Assembly: GCF_025847275.1 (NCBI RefSeq)
Contig: NZ_JAOZEV010000004.1
Location: 62,001-126,000 of the forward strand
Direction: 5' to 3'
DNA from: Flavobacterium frigoritolerans
GTDB taxonomy: Bacteria; Bacteroidota; Bacteroidia; Flavobacteriales; Flavobacteriaceae
Length of the DNA stretch: 64,000 bases
Part shown: positions 45,127 to 53,219 of the stretch, in pieces
Numbering within the stretch: the first letter of the stretch is position 1
How the letters are laid out: each line of letters opens with the position of its first letter
The notes under the pieces: model-generated
The model's input: only the letters and a program-made list of their open reading frames with translations
Database searches by the model: none
Told to the model about the DNA's origin: nothing
Made by a program: the position numbers and the translations under genes

Positions 45127-45966
45127 ATGATATTAGAAGCAGCAATTGGCGATGCATATGGTGCAGGTTTTGAATTTCGAGATTTGGATTTTATTACTCA
45201 AAACAACAATTTAACGGAGTATCATAAACACGGACTTTATACTGAAATTTATAAAAGATATACAGATGATACTCAAATGGCAATCGCAATTTCAGAATTG
45301 TTATTAGAAGATAATAATTGGAATGAGATTAAAGTTGCAGATAAGTTTGTCGAAGTATTTCACAGAGATAAAAGAAGAGGATATTCAGACAGGGTTTATA
45401 ATGCTTTAGACGCCAGTAAAAATGGATCTGATTTTATTAAAATAATCAATAATGGAAGTAATGGAAACGGTTCTGCAATGCGAGCATATTCTATTGGTTA
45501 TTTAAGAGATATTAATCAATTAAAGGAGTTTTGCGAAATTCAGGCAAAAACTTCTCATCATACGATTGAAGGTATCAGTTGTGCGAAGCGTATTGCTTTG
45601 GCTGTTCATTATTTTAAATATAATTTAGGAGATGGATCGACTTTGATACCATTTTTAAATGAAACGCTCAAGGAAAATGAAACCTACAAGATTACTTCTC
45701 CAATCGATATGCACGGATATCCGACAACACAATCGGTTATTAAAATTGTTTCAGAGGCCACTTCTATGAGTGATTGCTTAAAAACAAGTATAGGTTATGG
45801 CGGAGATACAGATACTGTTGCTGCTTTATGTATGGCAATTTTAAGTCATAAAGAAAATTGTGATAAAGTGTTGCCAGGATTTTTGTATGAAGGTTTAGAG
45901 AATGATAAATTCGGGAAAGATTTTCTAATCAAATTGGATTTAGAGTTGAATAATAAATTTAAATAA
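45127..45966 (+). CDS. ADP-ribosylglycohydrolase family protein
   Basis: 279 residues, DraG/ARH fold. The start LEAAIGDAYGAGFEF, the metal-binding YTDDTQMA, GNGSAMRAYSIGYL, KTSHHTIEGI and the second metal motif GYGGDTDTVAAL are all present. Such enzymes remove ADP-ribose from proteins, nucleic acids or small molecules using two metal ions. Here it would release ADP-ribose inside an operon whose regulator probably senses ADP-ribose. It follows kptA by 49 bp. Confidence 0.94.
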   Translation: MILEAAIGDAYGAGFEFRDLDFITQNNNLTEYHKHGLYTEIYKRYTDDTQMAIAISELLLEDNNWNEIKVADKFVEVFHRDKRRGYSDRVYNALDASKNGSDFIKIINNGSNGNGSAMRAYSIGYLRDINQLKEFCEIQAKTSHHTIEGISCAKRIALAVHYFKYNLGDGSTLIPFLNETLKENETYKITSPIDMHGYPTTQSVIKIVSEATSMSDCLKTSIGYGGDTDTVAALCMAILSHKENCDKVLPGFLYEGLENDKFGKDFLIKLDLELNNKFK

Positions 45967-45999
45967 CAATCAAGAAGCTCACGTAATTCTATAAGTATC

Positions 46000-46728
46000 A
46001 TGAAAAGAACTTTAGTTATTGGGGATATTCACGGAGGTTTAAAAGCTTTGGTTCAATTATTAGAAAGAGTTGAGGTTAAAGAAAATGACCGCCTTATTTT
46101 TTTAGGAGATTATGTTGATGGTTGGAGTGAATCTGCAGCATTAATTGATTTTCTTATCGAATTGAATAAAACACATAGTTGTATATTTATTAAAGGGAAT
46201 CATGATATTTGGTGTCAGGAATGGTTGCAATCAGGAAAGCCAAATACTATTTGGTTGAAACACGGAGGAACAGCGACTATAAAAAGCTGTGAAGATTATA
46301 GTTCTGAGAAAATAGCGGAGCATTTGTTCTTTTTCGAAAGCATGAAAGATTATTATATCGATGAGCAAAATCGATTGTTTATTCACGCAGGATTTTCATC
46401 CATGCATGGTCCGGAAAAAGAACATTATTCGAGTAATTATTCTTGGGACAGAACATTATGGGAAATGGCTTTGACGATGGATTCTCGTATAAAAAAAGAC
46501 TCCCTTTCCTATCCCAAAAGATTATTGCTTTACGAAGAAATATACATAGGGCATACACCAACATTAAATTACAATATCGAAGTTCCTATGCAAGGTTGTA
46601 ATGTTTGGAATATTGATACAGGAGCTGCTTTTCTAGGAAAATTATCCTGTATAGATGTTGATACAAAAACAGTTTGGCAAAGTGATATAGTTCAGGGATT
46701 ATATCCGAACGAAAAAGGAAGAAATTAA
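46000..46728 (+). CDS. PPP-type metallophosphoesterase
   Basis: 242 residues. The two-metal phosphoesterase signature is complete: VIGDIHGGLKAL, IFLGDYVDGWSESA, IKGNHDIWCQEW, and later His ligands in FIHAGFSS and IGHTPTLN. It belongs to the serine/threonine phosphatase-like group that also includes bis-nucleoside tetraphosphatases. In this operon a likely job is hydrolysing a phosphate or pyrophosphate of an ADP-ribose product, for example that made by KptA, but this is inferred from position only. Confidence 0.9.
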   Translation: MKRTLVIGDIHGGLKALVQLLERVEVKENDRLIFLGDYVDGWSESAALIDFLIELNKTHSCIFIKGNHDIWCQEWLQSGKPNTIWLKHGGTATIKSCEDYSSEKIAEHLFFFESMKDYYIDEQNRLFIHAGFSSMHGPEKEHYSSNYSWDRTLWEMALTMDSRIKKDSLSYPKRLLLYEEIYIGHTPTLNYNIEVPMQGCNVWNIDTGAAFLGKLSCIDVDTKTVWQSDIVQGLYPNEKGRN

Positions 46729-46752
46729 ATGTATAAATTAAAATAATAAACC

Positions 46753-48222
46753 ATGAACCCATTATTATTAACAGATGGTTATAAAGTTGACCACAGAAGA
46801 CAATATCCAACAGGAACAACATTAGTATATTCTAATTGGACACCAAGAAAATCTAGAATTGAAGGAGTTGATGAGGTAGTATTTTTCGGATTGCAATATT
46901 TTATCAAAAAGTATATCATTCAGGATTTTGATTTATACTTTTTTAAACAGCCAAAAGATGAGGTTGTGAAAAAATATGCAAGAAGAATTAATAACTATTT
47001 AGGAGAAAACTTAGTTGGAACTAAACATATTGAAGATTTACATGACTTAGGATATATTCCGATGGTTTTTAAAGCATTGCCAGAGGGGGCAAGTGTTCCT
47101 GTTCGTGTGCCTATGTTTACAATGTACAATACACTTCCAGAATTCTTCTGGTTAACAAATTATTTCGAAACATTGCTTTCGGCAGTAGTTTGGTTGCCTT
47201 GTAATTCTGCAACAATTGCTAAAGAGTATAGAAAAGTACTTGATAAATACGCACAAGAAACTTCATCTGTTCCAGAATTTGTAGATTGGCAAGGACATGA
47301 TTTCTCTATGAGAGGAATGGGTGGGATAGAAGCAGCAGTGACATCTTCGGCAGGACATTTATTAAGTTTTGCTGGTTCTGATACTATTCCTGCAATTGAT
47401 TTTCTAGAGGAGTATTACAATGCCAATTCAGATGTTGAGCTTGTTGCTGGTTCAGTAGCAGCAACCGAGCATTCTGTAATGTGCATGGGAACGACTGAAG
47501 GAGAATATGATACTTTTAAAAGATTGATTTGTGAAGTGTATCCTAAAGGAATTGTTTCTATAGTTGCAGATACTTGGGATTTGTGGAAGGTATTAACGGA
47601 TTACTTACCTCGATTAAAAGAAGAAATTATTTCAAGAGAAGGAAAAGTAGTGATTAGACCTGATAGCGGAGATCCTGTTGATATTATTTGCGGTAACCCA
47701 AATGGGAAAACAGAAGAAGAAAAGAAAGGTGTTATTGAGTTAATCTGGGATGTTTTTGGAGGAACCACAAATAGTAAAGGATATAAAGAATTAGTGCCGC
47801 AAATTGGAGCAATATATGGTGATAGTATAACTGTAGCCAGAGCAACTCAAATTTGTGAAAGATTAAAAGCCAAAGGTTTTGCTTCTACAAATGTGGTTTT
47901 AGGAATTGGTTCATTTACGTATCAATACAATACCAGAGATACTTTTGGTTTTGCAATGAAAGCTACTTATGGCGAAGTAAACGGAGAAGGAAGAGCTATC
48001 TTTAAAGATCCGATTACTGATGACGGAACTAAGAAATCTGCTAAAGGATTAATGAAGATTGATTTAGTAGATGGTGTATATCAATTAACCGATAATGTTT
48101 CTTGGGAAGAAGAGCGCAAAGGAGAGTTAAAAGAAGTCTTTAGAGATGGTAAATTATTAATCGACCACTCATTAACAGAGATTAGAAATAACGTAAAAAA
48201 AGAAGAGCTTGCTATAAGCTAA
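46753..48222 (+). CDS. nadV: Nicotinamide phosphoribosyltransferase-like protein
   Basis: 489 residues, the size of NAMPT/NadV, which joins nicotinamide to PRPP to give NMN. Visible features are LLTDGYKVDHRRQYP near the start, the active-site region AATEHSVMCMGTTEGEYDTF with the catalytic His, VADTWDLWKVL, KVVIRPDSGDPVDI and GSFTYQYNTRDTFGFAMKAT. It closes the operon and is followed by a strong terminator. Together with the PRPP synthetase-like gene at the front it forms a two-gene NAD-rebuilding pair; whether the donor is PRPP or an ADP-ribose analogue is not known. Confidence 0.94.
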   Translation: MNPLLLTDGYKVDHRRQYPTGTTLVYSNWTPRKSRIEGVDEVVFFGLQYFIKKYIIQDFDLYFFKQPKDEVVKKYARRINNYLGENLVGTKHIEDLHDLGYIPMVFKALPEGASVPVRVPMFTMYNTLPEFFWLTNYFETLLSAVVWLPCNSATIAKEYRKVLDKYAQETSSVPEFVDWQGHDFSMRGMGGIEAAVTSSAGHLLSFAGSDTIPAIDFLEEYYNANSDVELVAGSVAATEHSVMCMGTTEGEYDTFKRLICEVYPKGIVSIVADTWDLWKVLTDYLPRLKEEIISREGKVVIRPDSGDPVDIICGNPNGKTEEEKKGVIELIWDVFGGTTNSKGYKELVPQIGAIYGDSITVARATQICERLKAKGFASTNVVLGIGSFTYQYNTRDTFGFAMKATYGEVNGEGRAIFKDPITDDGTKKSAKGLMKIDLVDGVYQLTDNVSWEEERKGELKEVFRDGKLLIDHSLTEIRNNVKKEELAIS

Positions 48223-48232
48223 CTAATAAAGG

Positions 48233-48267
48233 AAAAGCCTAAATGAAATTAACATTTAGGCTTTTTT
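48233..48267 (+). terminator. Terminator of the NAD operon
   Basis: Perfect 13-bp stem AAAAGCCTAAATG (48233-48245) and CATTTAGGCTTTT (48253-48265) with a 7-nt loop and a T run, 10 bp past the NAMPT-like stop. Confidence 0.92.
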
Positions 48268-48306
48268 GATATAATACGAAATAAGACTCGTTGTGTATAA
48301 TTGTTT

Positions 48307-48451
48307 TTAACGCATATAAACATAGCTTTTGTACTCTAGAAAAAACAGGCATTTCACTTATTTTAAATACACAGAGCTAGCTATGTGAGAGAAATGTATT
48401 TCTTTTCGTTTTATTTTTAATGCATAATGTCTATGTTTCTATGCGTTAAAT
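48307..48451 (+). repeat. Intergenic repeat, copy downstream of the NAD operon
   Basis: Related to 42129-42267, same orientation. The left end TTAACGCATATAAACATAG and the right end CTATGTTTCTATGCGTTAA are near inverted repeats of each other; in between are GGCATTTCACT and a CACAGAGCTAGCTATGTG hairpin. No ORF. Confidence 0.75.
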
Positions 48452-48476
48452 AAAGTTTTATAAAGAGTTACTATAA

Positions 48477-49058
48477 TTACTTTTTGTAAAAATTATTATG
48501 GTCAATGTATTCCCAAACTTTTTCGGGTAATAGTGGTTGAATATTTTTTCCTTCTTTAATATTGTTACGAATAAAAGTAGAAGATATTTCTACAATAGGT
48601 GCATCAATTAAATGAATTTTAGGATGGTTTTTTAGTTCTAAGTTTTCTACTTCAGATGAAATTCGAGGATAAACATAAATATCATAATTTTGAAGAATCA
48701 CTTCGTAGTTTTTCCATTTATGAAGGGTTTTTAAGTTGTCTTCGCCCATAATCAATGAAAATTCATGATTAGGGTATCTTTCTTGTAAATGAACTAATGT
48801 ATTTACAGTATAATTTGGTTGAGAGAGTTTAAACTCAATATCCGAAGGTTTTAACTTTTCAAAACTATCTGTAGCTAAATGAACCATTTGCAAACGATGA
48901 TAATCATCTAGCAAAGTGTCTTTCTTTTTAAGAGGGTTATGAGGTGTAACTACCATCCAAACCTGATCCAAATCGGCATGTTCTGCCATGTGATTGGCAA
49001 TGATTAGATGCCCAACATGTATGGGATTGAAAGTTCCGAAATAAAGACCAATTTTCAT
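48477..49058 (-). CDS. nadD: Nicotinate-nucleotide adenylyltransferase
   Basis: 193 residues; joins nicotinate mononucleotide to ATP in de novo NAD synthesis. The nucleotidyltransferase motif GLYFGTFNPIHVGHLIIANH opens the protein; VVTPHNPLKKKDTLLDDYHR follows, and the late ISSTFIRNNIKEG is the ISSTxIR motif. It faces the NAD operon across a terminator and an intergenic repeat and starts a minus-strand group (doxX, gmk, yicC upstream of it), so it does not belong to the NrtR operon. Confidence 0.95.
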   Translation of the reverse strand: MKIGLYFGTFNPIHVGHLIIANHMAEHADLDQVWMVVTPHNPLKKKDTLLDDYHRLQMVHLATDSFEKLKPSDIEFKLSQPNYTVNTLVHLQERYPNHEFSLIMGEDNLKTLHKWKNYEVILQNYDIYVYPRISSEVENLELKNHPKIHLIDAPIVEISSTFIRNNIKEGKNIQPLLPEKVWEYIDHNNFYKK

Positions 49059-49174
49059 AAAAAAGGTAATTTTTGTTTGATAGATTAAATAGCTTTAACT
49101 ACATCAGTATTTACAGGATGAGGTAGTTTATCTTTTTTACTTTCAAATTGTTCTAAAAATATTAGCTGTAAAGC

Positions 49175-49597
49175 TTAAAAACGACTCTTTTTACTAATGA
49201 AGTTGTCTATTGAGAACTTACCACTTCCTGTTACAAAAAGGAGTAAATAAAATAATAGATATAAAATCCCCATTTCTTTAGCATTGATTGGGTCTGCGCC
49301 ATGAATAACAAATACAGCAACTAACATTGTTATTATTAAAGGTATCGAAGCTAATCTTGTGCCTAATCCTATTGCAATAAGAAATGAACATATAACTTCG
49401 GCAAAGACAACAAGACCTAAAGAGAGCGTGCTCCCTACTCCTAGAGGATCAGGAAATTGAATTTCGCCTCCTGCTAAAAGTTTATTTAACTTTAGTAAAC
49501 CATGAAAAATCATCAATGTTGCAATTGATAATCGGATTATAAGAATGATAAAATCTACGTTATTTTCGCTTCTTTTTACTTGAAATAATCTATTCAT
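49175..49597 (-). CDS. DoxX family membrane protein
   Basis: 140 residues with four hydrophobic segments: FIILIIRLSIATLMIFHGLL, LSLGLVVFAEVICSFLIAIG, LASIPLIITMLVAVFVIHGA and LYLLFYLLLFVTGSG. DoxX-like proteins are small inner-membrane proteins, some linked to redox balance, but no function can be stated here. It starts at the ATG at 49597, between gmk and nadD. Confidence 0.88.
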   Translation of the reverse strand: MNRLFQVKRSENNVDFIILIIRLSIATLMIFHGLLKLNKLLAGGEIQFPDPLGVGSTLSLGLVVFAEVICSFLIAIGLGTRLASIPLIITMLVAVFVIHGADPINAKEMGILYLLFYLLLFVTGSGKFSIDNFISKKSRF

Positions 49598-49657
49598 AAT
49601 AGTACTTTTATTTTAAAATAATTTGGGTTTTATGTTGCTTTTTAGAGCGTAGAAAAG

Positions 49658-50233
49658 CTATTTTTTATTAATGAATTCTTTTACCAATTGGTACGCTTCT
49701 TCTTTGGCAGTATCTAAATCGTAATTTTTGATAATCTTGTCAAATTGAGGAGCAGTTGCTAATTCTACAGATGCTTTTGCAATACGCATATTGATTTTGT
49801 CTTCACTCTCGGTAGAACGTTTTTTTAAACGAATTTTTAGTTCATCTATACTTGGAGGTTTTACAAAAACCGCAAGAGTTTCTTCTGGAAATTTATGTTT
49901 AATACGTAATCCTCCAGAAACATCAATATCAAAAATTACATTTTTCCCTAATGCCCAAATACGTTCGATTTCACTTTTTAAAGTTCCGTAAAAATTATCA
50001 CGGTAAACTTCTTCCCATTCTAGGAAATCTTCGGCTTTAATGTGTTTTTTAAACTCTTCTAAGGAAATAAAATAATAATCAGTTCCATGAACTTCTTCTC
50101 CGCGAGGTTCGCGGGAAGCTGCCGAAATAGAAAATTCTAAGTTTAAATCTTCTTTACTTAATAAATGTCTAACGATGGTTGTTTTTCCTGAACCGGAAGG
50201 TGCTGAGAATACGATTAATTTCCCTTTTTTCAT
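49658..50233 (-). CDS. gmk: Guanylate kinase
   Basis: 191 residues; phosphorylates GMP to GDP. The Walker A motif is FSAPSGSGKTTIVRHLL near the start; the GMP-binding region is ISAASREPRGEEVHGTDYYF; and KNVIFDIDVSGGLRIK and LKKRSTESEDKINMRIAKA complete the pattern. The length is normal. It follows the yicC-like gene by about 70 bp, the order often seen in Bacteroidota. Confidence 0.97.
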   Translation of the reverse strand: MKKGKLIVFSAPSGSGKTTIVRHLLSKEDLNLEFSISAASREPRGEEVHGTDYYFISLEEFKKHIKAEDFLEWEEVYRDNFYGTLKSEIERIWALGKNVIFDIDVSGGLRIKHKFPEETLAVFVKPPSIDELKIRLKKRSTESEDKINMRIAKASVELATAPQFDKIIKNYDLDTAKEEAYQLVKEFINKK

Positions 50234-50304
50234 TACTTATGCTTTTGGCTTTAAGCGTTATGCTTTAAGCTTATATTTATTATATCTTTTCTGGTTTTTA
50301 GTTT

Positions 50305-51165
50305 TTACAAAACATTCAAAACCTGCTCTTTAATTTTTTCTAATTCATCTTTCATCATCACGACCAATTTTTGCATTTGAGCATGATTTGATTTTGATCC
50401 CATGGTATTAATTTCACGACCCATTTCCTGAGTGATAAAACCTAACTTTCTACCATTGGCTTCAGTGCCGTTAATAGTCTCTAAGAAATAATCAAGGTGA
50501 TTGGTTAAACGTACTTTTTCTTCAGTTATATCTAGTTTTTCAAGATAATAGATAAGCTCTTGTTCAAAACGATTTTCATCAACATTTACTTTGAGTTCCG
50601 AAATTGCAGTTTGTAAACGATCTTTGATTGCTTGAACACGTTCTGGATCCAGTGCTAGGGCATCTGTCATATGCTGACGGATATTAGTTATTCTTAACTG
50701 GAATTCTTTTTCAAGAGATTCACCTTCATCTTTTCTGAAGGTTAAGATGTTTTGTAATGCTTCTTCAATTACAGTTTGAATTTGCTCCCAATCATTTTCG
50801 TCAATTTCATCGCGTTCCGTTTTTAATGTGTCAGGCATACGAATAGCCATTTTCATCAATTCAGTTTCATCTGCTTCAGGATAAACTTCTTTTAATTGGC
50901 TGATATAAATTCTCACGATAGGAACATTTACTTTCGTAGATGTTTGTTCAGAAGTACTTTCGATAAAAATAGAAAAATCGACTTTACCTCTTTCTAGTTT
51001 CAATGCAATCTGATTGCGTAAACCCAACTCCATTTCTCTGTAAAGTGAAGGCATTCTAACATTGAGGTCTAGGCCTTTACTGTTTAACGATTTTACTTCT
51101 ACAGTAATTTTTTTTGTTGGTAATTGCAAAGAAGCTTTGCCGAACCCTGTCATGGATTGTATCAT
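50305..51165 (-). CDS. YicC family protein
   Basis: 286 residues. The N-terminus IQSMTGFGKASLQLPTKKIT and the C-terminal TNHLDYFLETINGTEANGRK, then LGFITQEMGREINTMGSKSN, are hallmarks of the family. Members are endoribonucleases in E. coli and Bacillus studies. The final VLNVL matches the usual end. It sits just upstream of gmk, an arrangement widely conserved in bacteria. Confidence 0.95.
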   Translation of the reverse strand: MIQSMTGFGKASLQLPTKKITVEVKSLNSKGLDLNVRMPSLYREMELGLRNQIALKLERGKVDFSIFIESTSEQTSTKVNVPIVRIYISQLKEVYPEADETELMKMAIRMPDTLKTERDEIDENDWEQIQTVIEEALQNILTFRKDEGESLEKEFQLRITNIRQHMTDALALDPERVQAIKDRLQTAISELKVNVDENRFEQELIYYLEKLDITEEKVRLTNHLDYFLETINGTEANGRKLGFITQEMGREINTMGSKSNHAQMQKLVVMMKDELEKIKEQVLNVL

Positions 51166-51222
51166 ATAATTGGATATAAAGGGGCAAAGATAATGAAATA
51201 TTTGCTGTAATGCTGTTGAAGG

Positions 51223-51576
51223 TTATTTGGTTAAAACCTTCATTACCTGTAAGATGTTTTGTTGCGAGTTGCCAATGTATATTTTTTCATCAATAATAAA
51301 GACAGGACGACTCAAAAAAGTATAATGTTCTAGTATGTATTTTTTGAAATCGGCTTCAGTCAATGATTTGTTTTTTAAATCCATTGATTTATACAATTGT
51401 GCTTTTTTGCTAAACAGGGCTTCGTAGCTGCCAGAAAGACGGTACATTTCTTCAAGTTCAGTTTCAGTAATTGGATTTTGCTTGATGTCATGAAATACCA
51501 AATCTATATCTTTAGGTAGTCCTTTTATTATTTTGCGACAAGTATCGCAAGAGGCGAGGTAGTATATTTTATTCAT
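51223..51576 (-). CDS. ArsC/Spx-like thioredoxin-fold protein
   Basis: 117 residues. The N-terminal YYLASCDTCRKIIKGL has a CxxC pair at about residues 10-13, and the later SRPVFIIDEKIYIGN segment matches the cis-Pro loop of ArsC-like proteins. Family members include arsenate reductases and the regulator Spx; without an arsenic-resistance context a general redox role is as likely. It starts at the ATG at 51576. Confidence 0.85.
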   Translation of the reverse strand: MNKIYYLASCDTCRKIIKGLPKDIDLVFHDIKQNPITETELEEMYRLSGSYEALFSKKAQLYKSMDLKNKSLTEADFKKYILEHYTFLSRPVFIIDEKIYIGNSQQNILQVMKVLTK

Positions 51577-51649
51577 AGTGTCGAAATTTTGAGTACAAAG
51601 AAAACCCTTTTAATATTCAAAATGTTTATTTTTATAAAAAAACAAAATC

Positions 51650-52105
51650 ATGAATCAAACATTTGAAACAATCAGAGTCAGTAGAAAATTGACATCACAA
51701 TTCTTAGAGAATTATTCATTAGAGCAATTAAACAAAATTCCAGAGGGTTTTAATAATAATATAATTTGGAATATTGCACATGTTATTGTTACGCAGCAAC
51801 TTTTAGTATATAAATTGTCGGGATTGCCAATGATGGTTTCAGATGAGTTAGTAGATAAATATAGAAAAGGGACTAAGCCCGATGGTGCTATATCGCAAAC
51901 AGAACTTGATGAAATTAAATCATTGCTCTTTGAAACTATAAATCAAACAGAAGCAGATTATAATGCTAAAGTGTTTAAGTCATACAATGAATTAACGACA
52001 AGTCTTGGTTTTACTCTTAACGATATCGAAGATGCGTTACCTTTTAATAACTATCATGAAGCGCTTCACGTTGGAATTATGATGAGTATTCAGAAATTTA
52101 TTTAA
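51650..52105 (+). CDS. DinB superfamily protein
   Basis: 151 residues. Helical bundle protein with the conserved-type His positions in NIIWNIAHVIVTQQLL and NYHEALHVGIMMS, as expected for a DinB-like metal site. No specific function is known. Its 3' end overlaps the convergent rlpA gene by 8 bp (52098-52105). Confidence 0.85.
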   Translation: MNQTFETIRVSRKLTSQFLENYSLEQLNKIPEGFNNNIIWNIAHVIVTQQLLVYKLSGLPMMVSDELVDKYRKGTKPDGAISQTELDEIKSLLFETINQTEADYNAKVFKSYNELTTSLGFTLNDIEDALPFNNYHEALHVGIMMSIQKFI

Positions 52106-52607
52106 TTTTTTCTATTGTTTCAATCGTTACTTTCATTGCGCCAGCACCTTTGTTTTTGGTTATGTCCATAAATGCACGTTTAGATAAATCTATTTCACGT
52201 GTTTTTACAAATGGACCTCTGTCAGTGATTTCTACGATTACAAATTTTCCGTTGGCCTCGTTTGTAACTTTTACTTTAGTACCAAACGGAAGCTTTTTGT
52301 GAGCAGCAGTATATTTATTGTTGTTGAAACGGCTTCCGTTTGCAGTTTTTCGACCATTAAAACGGTCTGAGTAATAAGAAGCGTGAGCAGATTTTTTGTA
52401 AATTTTTAATTTGGAATTTTTATCTATTGTTATAGAGTCTTTTTCTGTATTAGTAGGAGAGGCAACAGTTTTATTTTTTGGGTTTTTTAAAGTATCCTGA
52501 ATTACTTTAAGGTTTACTGGTTTGGTTTGACTGTTTATATATGAAAAACCACAGCTTAAAAAAGTAATGATTAGGATAGAAAGTATGATAGTTGTTTTAT
52601 TACTCAT
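52098..52607 (-). CDS. rlpA: RlpA-like septal ring protein
   Basis: 169 residues. An N-terminal hydrophobic segment (TIILSILIITFLSCGFSY) is a signal anchor or lipoprotein signal (LSCG). The double-psi beta-barrel RlpA domain covers about 80-168: SAHASYYSDRFNGRKTANG, AAHKKLPFGTKVKVTN, EITDRGPFVKTREIDLSKRA. In studied bacteria RlpA is a lytic transglycosylase acting on denuded glycan strands at the septum. No SPOR domain is present. It overlaps the dinB-like gene tail to tail. Confidence 0.92.
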   Translation of the reverse strand: MSNKTTIILSILIITFLSCGFSYINSQTKPVNLKVIQDTLKNPKNKTVASPTNTEKDSITIDKNSKLKIYKKSAHASYYSDRFNGRKTANGSRFNNNKYTAAHKKLPFGTKVKVTNEANGKFVIVEITDRGPFVKTREIDLSKRAFMDITKNKGAGAMKVTIETIEKIK

Positions 52608-52654
52608 AAATTTTATTTTTAAGATGGATATACTTACACAAATAATATGCCGAA

Positions 52655-52684
52655 ATTAAAAAAAGCCCTGTAATTAGGGCTTTG
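52655..52684 (-). terminator. Terminator before rlpA
   Basis: Stem AAAGCCCT (52662-52669) with AGGGCTTT (52676-52683) and A/T runs on the flanks. It lies just past the stop of the minus-strand membrane-protein gene at 52694. Confidence 0.75.
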
Positions 52685-52693
52685 TTTGTGTTT

Positions 52694-53116
52694 TTAGAAC
52701 CATAAATTCCATGGTAATCTACTTAAAATCAGTAGTAATCCTAAACCGTAAAAAATTGAAAATGTTTTGAATTTAGATTCACTTGTGATCAAGTTTTTAT
52801 GTTTTGACCAGCCAACAGTTATCAAAATGATAGCTATAATATTAATTAATGGGTGTTCTAATGAAGTAAGTCTAAGTTCTGCGTTTGACATTTGTCCGAA
52901 AGCTGCTTTACCAAGAGGAGAAACAAAATAAAGAAACAATCCGATTAATAATTGGGTATGAGTCGCAATCAGGGCAAAAAGACCAATCTTACGATCAGTA
53001 GATGTAAAATCTTTTTTTGAAACAAAACCAATAATGGCATTTATAACAGCAACTAATAAAAGGATTAAGACAATATAAGCCCATCCAGAGTGAAATTTTT
53101 GTATGAAATCGTACAT
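52694..53116 (-). CDS. Four-helix membrane protein, unknown function
   Basis: About 140 residues from the ATG at 53116; a TTG seven codons earlier is less likely. Four hydrophobic segments: WAYIVLILLLVAVINAIIGF, FALIATHTQLLIGLFLYFV, PLINIIAIILITVGW and TFSIFYGLGLLLILSRLP. It resembles haem-binding or cytochrome-b-like small membrane proteins in having a His in the second and third segments, but this is only a suggestion. I recall relatives being mislabelled as ribosomal protein L27; it bears no likeness to L27. Confidence 0.78.
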   Translation of the reverse strand: MYDFIQKFHSGWAYIVLILLLVAVINAIIGFVSKKDFTSTDRKIGLFALIATHTQLLIGLFLYFVSPLGKAAFGQMSNAELRLTSLEHPLINIIAIILITVGWSKHKNLITSESKFKTFSIFYGLGLLLILSRLPWNLWF

Positions 53117-53160
53117 AGAACTAAGTTTTTTAAACAAATATAAACAAAATTATGGCATAA

Positions 53161-53197
53161 AAAAACGGCATTAAGCTAAAAGCCAATGCCGTTTTTG
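53161..53197 (-). terminator. Terminator of the TonB receptor gene
   Basis: Perfect 12-bp stem AAAAACGGCATT (53161-53172) with AATGCCGTTTTT (53185-53196), 12-nt loop, 24 bp past the stop of the minus-strand gene. Confidence 0.88.
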
Positions 53198-53219
53198 ATA
53201 ATTATTTTGATTCTAAATA

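Noticed and set aside
48477..49058. nadD as the last member of the NAD operon
   Set aside because: It is on the opposite strand, beyond a strong terminator and an intergenic repeat, and groups with gmk and yicC.
51223..51576. Arsenic-resistance gene
   Set aside because: No arsR, arsB or acr3 neighbour, and the family also includes Spx-like redox proteins, so a specific arsenate role is not supported.
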